From Thiotrichaceae bacterium (GTDB taxonomy: Bacteria > Pseudomonadota > Gammaproteobacteria > Thiotrichales > Thiotrichaceae), in NCBI GenBank assembly GCA_027024625.1, contig JALVRY010000120.1:1-6366 (forward strand): a stretch of DNA of 6,366 nt, given 5' to 3'. Within the stretch, counting starts at the first letter, position 1. Each line of letters begins with the position of its first letter. Below, in pieces: positions 1 through 6,366 of the stretch. The translations under genes and the position numbers were made by a program. The notes beneath the pieces are model-generated. The model was not told the DNA's origin. It worked only from the letters and a program-made list of their open reading frames with translations, and ran no database searches.

Positions 1-1693
1 CCAAAAATTAGGCCGCCCGATTTTCGTAATCGAAGGTCCGTTAATGGACGGCATGAATGTCGTTGGTGACTTGTTTGGTGCAGGCAAAATGTTTTTACCA
101 CAGGTAGTTAAGTCTGCCCGTGTTATGAAAAAATCAGTGGCTTACCTTGAGCCATATTTGGAAGCCGAAAAACAAGGCTGTGAAGTTGAAGCCAACGGTA
201 AAATTCTCATGGCAACGGTCAAGGGCGATGTGCATGACATTGGTAAAAATATCGTTGGCGTTGTACTGCAATGTAATAGCTACGAAGTTATCGACATGGG
301 TGTCATGGTTCCTACAGCCGATATTTTGCAAAAAGCCAAAGATGAAAATGTTGATATTATCGGCTTGTCGGGCTTGATTACACCGTCATTGGACGAAATG
401 GCAGGTGTCGCCAAAGAAATGGAACGACAAGGTTTTGAAATCCCCTTACTCATTGGCGGGGCGACCACGTCGAAAGTTCATACAGCGGTAAAAATCGCCC
501 CACAATATCACGGTGCCGCAATTTATGTGCCTGATGCTTCCCGTGCTGTCGGCGTTGCCAGTAACTTATTATCGGATGATAACAAAGCGGATTATATACA
601 AAGTATCAAAGACGAATACGAAGCCGTGCGAGTGAAGCGAGCCTCAAACCAACGGGTGAAGAAAACCGCCACATTGCAACAAGCTCGTGATAATGCGGTT
701 GCCATTGAATGGGATGACTATCAAACCACACAACCCGCTGTATTTGAGAAACTACCGACAGATTGCAAAGCAGAACACAAGCACGGTGGTGTGATTTTAC
801 AGTTTGACGATTACCCACTGGATGATTTAGTTGAACGTATCGACTGGACACCATTCTTTAGAAGCTGGGAACTCGCAGGGCAATATCCTACTATTTTGGA
901 AGATAAAGTGGTCGGCGAAGAAGCCAGCAAACTCTTTGCTGATGCTAAAGTCATGCTAAAACAAATTGTCGATGAAAAATGGCTAACCGCCAAGGCAGTT
1001 GTCGGATTCTTCCCCGCAAATCAAGTCGGGCAAGACGATATTGAACTTTATAGCGATGACAACCGCGACAAAGTTCACATGACGCTACACCATATTCGTC
1101 AACAAATGGCACGAAATAATCAGCAAGCCAACTACTGTTTAAGTGATTTTGTTGCCCCTAAAGAAACAGGAAAAGCCGACTGGCTTGGAGCATTCGCCAG
1201 CACCACAGGTATCGGCATTCAAGAACGTATCGAAGCCTATAAAGCCGACCATGACGACTACAATATGATCTTGCTAGAAGCATTGGCAGACCGCCTAGCC
1301 GAAGCCTTCGCCGAGCGTTTGCATGAAAAAGTCCGTACCGAATATTGGGCTTATGTCAAAGATGAACAGCTGAGCAACGTAGAAATTATCAAAGAAAAAT
1401 ACCAAGGTATTCGTCCCGCACCAGGCTACCCCGCTTGCCCTGACCACACAGAAAAAGGCTTACTTTGGGAACTACTAGAACCCGATACACGTATCGGCTT
1501 AAAGCTAACCGAATCCTACGCCATGTGGCCTGCTGCCGCAGTATCTGGCTGGTACTTTAGCCACCCACAAACACGTTACTTTGGCACGGGTAAACTGCAA
1601 AAAGATCAGGTGGAAGATTACGCTAAGCGTAAGGGCTGGGATTTAGAGACGGCGGAGAAATGGTTGATGCCAGTGTTGGGGTATGATGCGTAA
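1..1693 (+). CDS. metH: Cobalamin-dependent methionine synthase, C-terminal part (5' end outside the window)
   Basis: MetH transfers the methyl group of 5-methyltetrahydrofolate to homocysteine through methylcobalamin, in the cytoplasm. The reading frame is open from base 2 and shows 563 codons, about the last 46% of a ~1,230-residue MetH. In order it shows the helical cap of the B12 module ([20 protein letters not shown], bases 32-91), then the B12-binding Rossmann domain with DVHDIGKN. The His of that motif (codon 233-235) is the known lower axial cobalt ligand. [11 protein letters not shown] and GGATTS follow. After a linker comes the AdoMet-activation domain used for reductive reactivation, with [22 protein letters not shown] (from base 1412) and SGWYFSHP. 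It ends GYDA, as expected for the family. The homocysteine and folate domains lie upstream, outside the window. No frameshift or missing key residue is seen. No clear terminator follows, and the next gene starts 34 bp on, so read-through is possible. Identification is very secure. Confidence 0.98.
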   Translation, partial: QKLGRPIFVIEGPLMDGMNVVGDLFGAGKMFLPQVVKSARVMKKSVAYLEPYLEAEKQGCEVEANGKILMATVKGDVHDIGKNIVGVVLQCNSYEVIDMGVMVPTADILQKAKDENVDIIGLSGLITPSLDEMAGVAKEMERQGFEIPLLIGGATTSKVHTAVKIAPQYHGAAIYVPDASRAVGVASNLLSDDNKADYIQSIKDEYEAVRVKRASNQRVKKTATLQQARDNAVAIEWDDYQTTQPAVFEKLPTDCKAEHKHGGVILQFDDYPLDDLVERIDWTPFFRSWELAGQYPTILEDKVVGEEASKLFADAKVMLKQIVDEKWLTAKAVVGFFPANQVGQDDIELYSDDNRDKVHMTLHHIRQQMARNNQQANYCLSDFVAPKETGKADWLGAFASTTGIGIQERIEAYKADHDDYNMILLEALADRLAEAFAERLHEKVRTEYWAYVKDEQLSNVEIIKEKYQGIRPAPGYPACPDHTEKGLLWELLEPDTRIGLKLTESYAMWPAAAVSGWYFSHPQTRYFGTGKLQKDQVEDYAKRKGWDLETAEKWLMPVLGYDA

Positions 1694-1727
1694 GAGGAAT
1701 TTCCGCCTAAGCAAAGAGGCATAAACA

Positions 1728-2534
1728 ATGGAAATTCAGTGGATTACAGCTTTCTTAGCTCTTGGTGCAGTCGTAGGCTTTATGGCAGGATTGCTTGGTA
1801 TTGGTGGTGGCGGGATTATGGTTCCTGTGTTGACCAGTATTTTTTTGCTGATGGGTGTGCCTGTCGAAAGTGTTGTCCATTTGGCATTAGGTACGTCCAT
1901 GACATCTATTGTTATTACTTCTTTTTCGAGTTTACGTGCTCATCATAAAAACGGTGGTGTGCTGTGGAACATCGTTAAGCGGATGTCTTTGGGTATTGTC
2001 ATCGGTACATTTTTGGCGACATTCTTAGCCGCACACCTTAACTCATCGCATCTTGCTCTCTTTTTTGCCTTGTATATGGCTTTTGTTGCTATTCAAATGT
2101 TGTTAAATAAAAAACCAAAACCTAGCCGCAAACAGGTTGGTAATGTTGGATTGTTTTTGGTGGGGACTGGCATTGGTATTATATCCGCTCTTGTGTCAAT
2201 TGGTGGTGGTACATTAACTGTACCTTTTCTCCTGTGGCAAAATATTAATATGCGAAAAGCCATTGGCACATCTGCCGCAATTGGTATGCCAATCGCTCTT
2301 GCGGGTACATTGGGTTATTTAATCAATGGTTGGGGTGGTTATACATTGGGTAATTACACGGCGGGCTTTATTTATCTTCCTGCTGTTTTTCTGATTTCAA
2401 TCGTTAGTTTTTTTACCGCACCCTATGGGGCTAGGCTAGCTCACTCTCTGCCTATTCCACTACTTAAAAAGTTGTTTTCTTTATTGTTAGTTATTTTAAG
2501 TTTAAAAATGCTCTTTACTGTTTTACAAAGTTAA
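1728..2534 (+). CDS. TauE/SafE-family membrane permease (first of a tandem pair)
   Basis: A 268-residue, strongly hydrophobic protein of the TauE/SafE (DUF81) family, inner-membrane permeases linked in characterised members to export of sulfite, sulfoacetate or other organic anions. The family's internal duplication is visible: a glycine-rich motif GLLGIGGGGIMVPVL at residues 21-35 recurs as SALVSIGGGTLTVPFL at 153-168. About eight membrane segments can be drawn, with a basic loop (KKPKPSRK) near residues 128-135 between the two halves. The length is normal for the family. The start at 1728 is supported by GAGG at 1716-1719, eight bases upstream. The gene lies 34 bp after metH and one base before a second family member, so the two permeases are probably co-transcribed. 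Substrate cannot be read from sequence; sulfite or another sulfur compound is only suggested by the family name and the metH neighbour. Confidence 0.92.
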   Translation: MEIQWITAFLALGAVVGFMAGLLGIGGGGIMVPVLTSIFLLMGVPVESVVHLALGTSMTSIVITSFSSLRAHHKNGGVLWNIVKRMSLGIVIGTFLATFLAAHLNSSHLALFFALYMAFVAIQMLLNKKPKPSRKQVGNVGLFLVGTGIGIISALVSIGGGTLTVPFLLWQNINMRKAIGTSAAIGMPIALAGTLGYLINGWGGYTLGNYTAGFIYLPAVFLISIVSFFTAPYGARLAHSLPIPLLKKLFSLLLVILSLKMLFTVLQS

Positions 2535-2535
2535 T

Positions 2536-3294
2536 ATGGACATACTAACAATATCCCCTTATTTCCTAGCTGCCATTTTTTTTGTGGTTGCTTTTACTTA
2601 CTCATCTGTTGGTCTTGGGGGCGGCTCATCATATACAGCATTGATGGCTATCTTCGGAATGAGTACGTTAGCTGTGCCAATTGTTACATTAATCCTTAAT
2701 ATTATTGTTACCTCTGTTGGTAGTTTGAATTTTATAAGGAACAATCACGCAAAACTAAAGCTTATCTTGCCCTTTATTATATCTTCGATACCAATGGCGT
2801 ATCTAGGAGGTTCACTGAAACTGCCAAAAGAGATTTTCTATTGGGTACTTCTAATCTCTTTGATCTTCGTCGCTATCCGCATCTATCTTTGGCAAAACAC
2901 AAGCATCAAACTGAACCTTGGACAAAAAGGGAAAATAGTAGTCTCGCTGATCGCAGGCTCTATACTGGGTTTAATCGCGGGGATTGTAGGTATCGGAGGC
3001 GGTATTTACCTAATCCCATTAATTATTATTCTCGGCTTAGGCACAGAGAAAGAAGCCGCAGCCTGTGGAGCTATTTTTATTTGGCTTAATTCTTGTTCGG
3101 GCTTACTCTCACGTTTACAACATAACTCGATTGATTTAAGCGGTTATATCCCGCTAATTGTCGCGGTATTACTAGGAGGGACGTTAGGTTCATTTATGGG
3201 TGCATCTAAATTTTCTCCAAAACTTATGGAGAAAATATTAGGCACAGTTATTCTTGTCGCAATATTTTTCTTAATCAAAAAGACGATGTTTTAA
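2536..3294 (+). CDS. TauE/SafE-family membrane permease (second of a tandem pair)
   Basis: A 252-residue membrane protein of the same TauE/SafE family as its upstream neighbour, but clearly divergent from it. The two glycine motifs are SSVGLGGGSSYTA (residues 23-35) and AGIVGIGGGIYLIPL (148-162). About eight hydrophobic segments are separated by a polar basic loop near residues 120-133. The start follows the preceding stop by one base (TAATATG), with only a weak AAAG at 2527-2530, so translation probably depends on ribosomes finishing the upstream gene. The different motifs argue against a recent duplication. Two family members side by side may act as separate transporters with related substrates or, less likely, as a heteromer. 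The 3' end lies 4 bp from the end of the convergent ACT-domain gene, with no room for a terminator in the gap. The family is secure and the substrate unknown. Confidence 0.91.
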   Translation: MDILTISPYFLAAIFFVVAFTYSSVGLGGGSSYTALMAIFGMSTLAVPIVTLILNIIVTSVGSLNFIRNNHAKLKLILPFIISSIPMAYLGGSLKLPKEIFYWVLLISLIFVAIRIYLWQNTSIKLNLGQKGKIVVSLIAGSILGLIAGIVGIGGGIYLIPLIIILGLGTEKEAAACGAIFIWLNSCSGLLSRLQHNSIDLSGYIPLIVAVLLGGTLGSFMGASKFSPKLMEKILGTVILVAIFFLIKKTMF

Positions 3295-3298
3295 GATC

Positions 3299-3817
3299 TC
3301 ATTCAATGTCAAAATTAAAATCAACCATAAGCTGATCAGACATGGCTTCTAAGCTATCCTGCACATCTTCATTGGATACACCATCCGGCAAGCCCAAGGT
3401 TAACTCAGCATAAAATAGATGCTCACCAGACATCGGAGCCGTTCGTATTTCACTTTCCAGCTTTTCAATATTGATGTGCAATTCGGCTAATTGATGGGTT
3501 ATATCATGGATAATACCCGGTCTATCTTGACCAAGAATCTCTAACTCCAAGGTATGATTGCTTGATTCACCAACATCCTGAGCATGCTCGATAACAACAC
3601 TAAGCCCCTTATCTTGCAGCTTTTTTAATGCATTCTCCAATGATTCAAGTTGATCAACGGGTAGAGAAACCTGTAGTAAACCTGCAAATTTACCCGCAAG
3701 GTGAATCATTCGGCTTTCTTCCCAACTGGCATGATGATCATGGAGTACAGCCGACAAGCCTTTAACCAGACCTTGATTATCTTTCCCTAGAATAGTTAGA
3801 ACCAATGATGTTTGCAT
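3299..3817 (-). CDS. GcvR-like regulatory protein with two ACT domains
   Basis: A 172-residue soluble protein made of two ACT domains, the arrangement of GcvR, the accessory repressor of the glycine-cleavage operon that works through GcvA in E. coli. The first ACT domain (about residues 4-76) carries GKDNQGLV at 11-18 and then SRMIHLAGKFAGLL. The second (about 89-170) carries GQDRPGIIHDIT at 96-107 and a helix with NIEKLESE. These Gly-x-Asp-x-x-Gly loops usually bind a small ligand such as an amino acid. There is no DNA-binding domain, so it would act through a partner or as a ligand sensor. Length matches the shorter GcvR-like proteins (E. coli GcvR is ~190). The start is well supported by AGGAG (complement of 3824-3828) and an upstream TATAAT. 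No gcv genes are in view, so the target pathway is inference from the family. Confidence 0.88.
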   Translation of the reverse strand: MQTSLVLTILGKDNQGLVKGLSAVLHDHHASWEESRMIHLAGKFAGLLQVSLPVDQLESLENALKKLQDKGLSVVIEHAQDVGESSNHTLELEILGQDRPGIIHDITHQLAELHINIEKLESEIRTAPMSGEHLFYAELTLGLPDGVSNEDVQDSLEAMSDQLMVDFNFDIE

Positions 3818-3834
3818 AATACTCTCCTTTTGTT

Positions 3835-3866
3835 ATTTTCAGTGATTATACCCACAAACTGATAAA
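3835..3866. promoter_or_regulatory. Imperfect dyad in the divergent spacer, candidate operator
   Basis: ATTTTCAGT (3835-3843) and ACTGATAAA (3858-3866) form inverted arms that match at 7 of 9 positions, with a perfect inner TCAGT/ACTGA, separated by 14 bp. The dyad encloses the minus-strand TATAAT of the GcvR-like gene and lies just before the GFA start. A regulator bound here could control both directions. Arms this short can occur by chance, so this is only a candidate. Confidence 0.3.
3845..3850 (-). promoter_or_regulatory. -10 promoter element for the GcvR-like gene
   Basis: On the minus strand the spacer reads a perfect TATAAT here, about 28 bases ahead of the start codon. Transcription would begin near 3838 and leave a short leader of about 20 bases containing AGGAG. 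At 17 bp spacing the -35 position (3868-3873) reads CTCATC, a poor match to TTGACA, so the promoter may need an activator or be moderate in strength. It would overlap the start region of the divergent GFA gene. Confidence 0.55.
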
Positions 3867-3877
3867 GGATGAGGAAA

Positions 3878-4261
3878 ATGATTCATAAAGGCGGATGCCA
3901 TTGCGGCAAGGTTTTATTTGAAGTCGAAGCCCCTGAAGATTTAGAAGTAACAGAGTGTAATTGCTCAATCTGTTCCAAAGCAGGTATTTTGCATTTAATT
4001 GTTGATAAATCACAGTTTAAGCTGTTATCAGGTGGGAACCACTTATCAACATACACCTTTGATACACATGAAGCCAAACACCTCTTTTGTAAAACTTGTG
4101 GTATTAAATCATTCTACATCCCTCGTTCACACCCCGACGGTTATAGTGTCAATGCACGATGTTTAGATGATGCGAACATTAAATCCATCAATATTACTCA
4201 GTTTGATGGTAAAAACTGGGAAAAGAATATTGATCAGTTACGAGCTAGTCGGGAAAAATAA
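3878..4261 (+). CDS. CENP-V/GFA-domain zinc protein (glutathione-dependent aldehyde-activating family)
   Basis: A 127-residue protein of the CENP-V/GFA family. The name-giving member, Gfa, was described as speeding formation of S-hydroxymethylglutathione from formaldehyde and glutathione; most small homologues have no proven substrate. All seven expected zinc-binding cysteines are present. GGCHCG (C7, C9) with CKTC (C71, C74) would make the structural site, and CNCSIC (C27, C29, C32) the catalytic-type site. SHPDGYSVNARCLD near 84-97 is also typical. I chose the ATG at 3878 over the one nine bases earlier at 3869. With 3878 the AAAGGA at 3864-3869 sits eight bases away, and the protein begins MIHKGGCHCG as homologues do; the earlier ATG has AAAGG directly against it. 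The stop overlaps the next start by one base (TAATG), so the two are translationally coupled. No separate strong promoter was found. Confidence 0.9.
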   Translation: MIHKGGCHCGKVLFEVEAPEDLEVTECNCSICSKAGILHLIVDKSQFKLLSGGNHLSTYTFDTHEAKHLFCKTCGIKSFYIPRSHPDGYSVNARCLDDANIKSINITQFDGKNWEKNIDQLRASREK

Positions 4262-4638
4262 TGACAAAAACACTCAAAATTTATGAGAACAAACTGATAT
4301 TTATCGAAGTAGAGCCTTCTGAGATTCCTTGGCTCAAAATATTTAGCAAACAAGATTGTAAAGAACTCACTGATTGCGATACCGTCACGCGGCAAGAAAT
4401 CTATCGTCTACTCGAATTCATCGAGACGGAAATGATTGCTTATTTCCAGCCCGATAAAATCAATATTGCCTCTTTTGCCAACTACTTACCCAAAGTGCAT
4501 TGGCATGTTATGGCTCGCTTCAAAACGGATAGCTACTTCCCCGAACCGATGTGGGGTAAAAAGCAACGAGAAGCGATGTTGGATTATCCACCAATGGAGT
4601 CCTTTATTACGCAATTGCAGGCTAAACTCAATGGATAA
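4261..4638 (+). CDS. HIT-family (histidine triad) nucleotide hydrolase/transferase-like protein
   Basis: A 125-residue cytoplasmic protein of the HIT superfamily, whose members hydrolyse or transfer nucleotide phosphoester or phosphoramidate bonds. The signature region is LPKVHWHVMARF (residues 76-87), followed by SYFPEPMWG (91-99), a combination typical of a proteobacterial HIT subgroup whose usual text resembles LHWHVIPR and FPDPIWG. H80 is at the catalytic-nucleophile position and H82 is the third triad position. The first triad position is Lys rather than His, although this position varies in the subgroup. ASFANYLP before the motif resembles the family's usual strand. Its ATG overlaps the GFA stop, and its end overlaps the AraC-family start by 8 bp, so the three genes form a tight unit. 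The exact substrate cannot be named from sequence. Confidence 0.85.
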   Translation: MTKTLKIYENKLIFIEVEPSEIPWLKIFSKQDCKELTDCDTVTRQEIYRLLEFIETEMIAYFQPDKINIASFANYLPKVHWHVMARFKTDSYFPEPMWGKKQREAMLDYPPMESFITQLQAKLNG

Positions 4639-5491
4639 AATATTAACTGAACTTCGCTCGCAAGTATTGCAGCATGTTGATGACAATCCTGAACGTGCTC
4701 CCCTTGGCGGCATGGGGATTTTTCATTGCATTACAGAGCAAAAATTACGTGAAATTCCAATTTATGCTCCCTCTGTTGTTCTAGTATTAGCAGGCAATAA
4801 GCACATTCTAGTCAATGAGAAAGAACAAGTTGTTCCTGCTGGCGAGCTACTACTGCTTCCCTCCAACTTTTCTTTATGGATGGATAATCAGCCAGACCAG
4901 CAACAAGCCGTATTTCTTTCTTTAGCAATGGGTTTTTCTGTGCAAGCATTGGAGACCTTTCGAAAACTGTATGCCGCAGAATCCAACTCATGGAACAACA
5001 ATATTGTTTGGCATAGCCATATTCCAGAAAATATAGCATTGGCATTCACACAATGGTTTCACTGGTGTCGACAACACCCTATTGACGATACTATTGCTCT
5101 GCATCGACAAGTTGAAATTTTACTACTCTTAACAAAAGCAGGCTTGGCTGCCAATTTATTGCATGCAAAACACCCACAGTGGAAGGCTCGGATTGCTCAG
5201 ATCATCAATATGAATTTGCCTCATGCTTGGAAAATCCAAGAAATTTGTGATCGCCTAAATGTTAGCGAATCCACCTTGCGTCGCCACTTACAAGATGAAT
5301 CCACAAGCTTCCGCGAAATATTAGAAGAAAACCGCTTAGTTGCAGGATTATCTCTACTACAGGAAACTTGCTGGACGATTAGCCGAGTCGCCCAAACTGT
5401 CGGTTATCAGTCACAATCCCGTTTTAGTGAACGATTTAAGCAACGCTTTGGCATGACTCCATCAGCACTGAAAAAGACAAGGCAAATATAA
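4631..5491 (+). CDS. AraC-family transcriptional regulator
   Basis: A 286-residue regulator with an N-terminal cupin-like effector domain (about residues 25-110, including VVPAGELLLLPSNFSLW) and a C-terminal AraC/XylS DNA-binding domain (about 185-282). The first helix-turn-helix is KIQEICDRLNVSESTLRRHL (201-220). The second region carries ISRVAQTVGYQSQSRFSERF (250-269) and ends FGMTPSALKK, the family's conserved tail. The frame stays open upstream to 4436, but I place the start at 4631. The extra 65 residues would lie in another frame of the HIT gene and resemble no regulator domain, while MDKIL is a plausible N-terminus with AGG at 4619-4621. This start overlaps the HIT gene by 8 bp. Being last in the unit suggests autoregulation or control of the following PEBP gene; effector and targets are unknown. 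Confidence 0.92.
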   Translation: MDKILTELRSQVLQHVDDNPERAPLGGMGIFHCITEQKLREIPIYAPSVVLVLAGNKHILVNEKEQVVPAGELLLLPSNFSLWMDNQPDQQQAVFLSLAMGFSVQALETFRKLYAAESNSWNNNIVWHSHIPENIALAFTQWFHWCRQHPIDDTIALHRQVEILLLLTKAGLAANLLHAKHPQWKARIAQIINMNLPHAWKIQEICDRLNVSESTLRRHLQDESTSFREILEENRLVAGLSLLQETCWTISRVAQTVGYQSQSRFSERFKQRFGMTPSALKKTRQI

Positions 5492-5520
5492 AATAGAGAT
5501 TGGCTGATACAGGCAAAATA

Positions 5521-5551
5521 TTGACGTTTTTAGGCGAACGCCTCTTTTCTA
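5521..5551 (+). promoter_or_regulatory. Palindrome in the AraC-PEBP spacer: weak terminator, or promoter with operator
   Basis: AGGCGAACGCCT (5532-5543) is a perfect 5-bp inverted repeat around AA, or a 4-bp stem with a GAAC loop, followed by CTTTTC. It could serve as a weak intrinsic terminator for the upstream unit. It is also preceded by TTGACG (5521-5526), a 5-of-6 match to a -35 box. A poor -10 candidate, TTTCTA (5546-5551), lies 19 bp further, which would place the palindrome inside the promoter as an operator. The sequence does not decide between these readings. Confidence 0.35.
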
Positions 5552-5595
5552 CAAACGCTAGAGTAAAGTCAAACTAAACAACAAAGGAATGAATT

Positions 5596-6153
5596 ATGAA
5601 ATACCTATTCTCAAGCTTATTGCTGATCTCTAGTTTGGCTTCTCAGTCGCTTTATGCAGATAGTCATTTTAGCCTCACCAGCCCTGATATTGCAGATGGA
5701 CAGGCACTCAAAAGTGAGCAAGTGTTTAAAGGCTTTGGCTGTGATGGCGGTAACACATCACCCGCTCTACAGTGGCAAAACGAACCTAAGAGTACAAAAA
5801 GTTTCGCTGTAACCGTGTATGATCCCGATGCTCCCACAGGAAGTGGCTGGTGGCATTGGCTAATCTACAATATCCCTGCAAATACACACGCCTTAGAAAA
5901 AGATGCAGGTGACCTAAAAGAAGGTCATGCCCCCGAAGGTTCTGTTCAAAATACCACAGACTTCGGCAGCAAAGGATTTGGCGGAGCCTGCCCTCCAAAA
6001 GGTAGCGAAGCTCATCATTATCATTTTAAAGTTTATGCTTTAGATACAGAGAAAATAGAGCTACCTAAAAATGCAACAGCCGCTATGCTAGGTTTTAACT
6101 TGAATGCTCATAAGTTGGCTGAAGCGGAGATTATCGCAACCTATCAGCGTTAG
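5596..6153 (+). CDS. Exported YbhB/YbcL-type PEBP (Raf-kinase-inhibitor-like) protein
   Basis: A 185-residue member of the phosphatidylethanolamine-binding protein superfamily, bacterial YbhB/YbcL branch. Residues 1-21 form a signal peptide: Lys at 2, a hydrophobic core LFSSLLLISSLA, and a likely cut after SLYA. The mature protein should therefore be periplasmic. The ligand-pocket motifs are DPDAPTGSGWWHW (76-88) with YNIP just after, then GFGGACPPKG (127-136) and HHYHFKVYALD (140-150). C49 and C132 are the only cysteines of the mature part and could form a disulfide in the periplasm. The start is supported by AAGGA (5584-5588), seven bases upstream. It follows the AraC-family gene by 104 bp in the same direction, probably with its own promoter. 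The biological role of bacterial PEBPs is poorly defined; E. coli YbcL is reported to affect host neutrophil migration, which need not apply here. Confidence 0.94.
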   Translation: MKYLFSSLLLISSLASQSLYADSHFSLTSPDIADGQALKSEQVFKGFGCDGGNTSPALQWQNEPKSTKSFAVTVYDPDAPTGSGWWHWLIYNIPANTHALEKDAGDLKEGHAPEGSVQNTTDFGSKGFGGACPPKGSEAHHYHFKVYALDTEKIELPKNATAAMLGFNLNAHKLAEAEIIATYQR

Positions 6154-6254
6154 TAAGTAGGAGTGTACGCTGCGATAAGCTTTATGTCATTTTTCTGGCG
6201 TAACCAATTAAGCGTATGACTACCAATAAACCCCTTAGCACCTGTGACTAGAAT
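6150..6254 (-). pseudogene. Remnant of the 5' end of an NAD-binding epimerase/SDR-type gene
   Basis: Read on the minus strand from 6254, the frame gives ILVTGAKGFIGSHTL and then NWLRQKNDIKLIAA. This is the first beta strand, the Gly-x-x-Gly-x-x-Gly NAD(P)-binding loop (GAKGFIG, codons 6242-6222) and the first helix of an extended short-chain dehydrogenase or NAD-dependent epimerase. In such proteins this stretch begins a few residues after the initiator Met. Here no ATG, GTG or TTG lies in frame between the upstream stop TAG and the motif; the expected start reads CCA ACA. The frame ends at a TAA (6152-6150) overlapping the PEBP stop on the other strand, after about 35 codons against the ~300 of an intact gene. 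It is therefore a fragment left by deletion or rearrangement. Subfamily (polysaccharide-type epimerase or other) cannot be determined. Confidence 0.62.
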
Positions 6255-6366
6255 TGTTGGTAGTAGGTTAAAGCTGTGTTTTGGGTTATTAACTGATATT
6301 ACGCACTATAACTATCATCGCGGTTTCGTAGCCTTGAACTTTTGGTGACTTTATTGAAAAAAGTAG
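6255..6366. other. Unassigned stretch at the right edge
   Basis: No gene, RNA or terminator could be supported here. On the minus strand two frames are open from the right edge for about 22-25 codons, to TAA at 6289-6291 and to TAA near 6299-6301. Either could be the tail of a gene beyond the window, but neither peptide resembles a family I recognise. Confidence 0.3.

Noticed and set aside
134..993. Minus-strand open frames within metH
   Set aside because: They are antisense to a highly conserved coding region, and their peptides show no domain features.
1664..1687. TTGATG plus TATGAT at the end of metH as a promoter for the permease pair
   Set aside because: The spacer is only 12 bp, too short for a sigma-70 promoter. 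TATGAT alone is weak evidence within coding sequence.
1651..1707. GGCGGA/TCCGCC inverted repeat around the metH stop as a terminator
   Set aside because: The arms are 6 bp with a ~40-base loop and no T-run follows.
3869..3877. Earlier ATG for the GFA-domain gene
   Set aside because: The Shine-Dalgarno-like AAAGG touches this ATG, leaving no spacer. The ATG at 3878 has proper spacing and matches the usual N-terminus.
4436..4630. Upstream extension of the AraC-family gene to an ATG at 4436
   Set aside because: The 65 extra residues are an out-of-frame reading of the HIT gene with no domain character; the ATG at 4631 gives a normal regulator N-terminus.
6289..6366. Minus-strand frame open from the right edge as the 3' end of a gene
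   Set aside because: Only 25 codons are visible, the peptide matches no family I recognise, and a second frame is open for a similar length.
6155..6366. AAGTAG near the PEBP stop and again at the window end as flanking direct repeats of an insertion
   Set aside because: Six bases are expected by chance at this distance, and no transposase or terminal inverted repeats lie between them.

Overview
The window looks like gammaproteobacterial chromosome of moderately AT-rich composition. The evidence is a MetH C-terminus very close to the E. coli type, a GcvR-like double-ACT protein, and ordinary Shine-Dalgarno sites such as AGGAG and AAGGA. I cannot place the genus; a Moraxellaceae-like or similar lineage is only a guess. 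No rRNA, tRNA, CRISPR array, insertion sequence or phage gene was recognised. Most of the window is ordinary core or near-core sequence.

Layout. Positions 1-1693 (+) hold the 3' half of metH, cobalamin-dependent methionine synthase: B12-binding module plus AdoMet-activation domain, entering from beyond the left edge. Positions 1728-3294 (+) hold two adjacent, clearly different TauE/SafE-family membrane permeases, one base apart and probably translationally coupled. Positions 3299-3817 (-) hold a GcvR-like double-ACT regulator, convergent with the permeases and only 4 bp from them. Its promoter, with a perfect TATAAT, lies in a 60-bp divergent spacer. Positions 3878-5491 (+) hold three overlapping genes: a CENP-V/GFA zinc protein, a HIT-family hydrolase/transferase and an AraC-family regulator. 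Positions 5596-6153 (+) hold an exported YbhB/YbcL-type PEBP (Raf-kinase-inhibitor-like) protein behind a 104-bp spacer that contains a short perfect palindrome. Positions 6150-6254 (-) hold a decayed start of an NAD-binding epimerase/SDR-type gene with a recognisable Rossmann glycine motif and no start codon. I could not identify the last ~110 bp.

How the genes may work together. MetH and the TauE-like pair could share a sulfur theme (methionine synthesis and export of sulfur-containing or organic anions), but this is inference from adjacency. The GFA-HIT-AraC genes look like one transcription unit, with the regulator last, followed by a PEBP gene that the regulator could plausibly control. 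I see no clear new defence or mobile system. The points most worth following up are the epimerase remnant, the GFA-HIT-AraC/PEBP cassette, the paired permeases, and two dyad-symmetric candidate operators.
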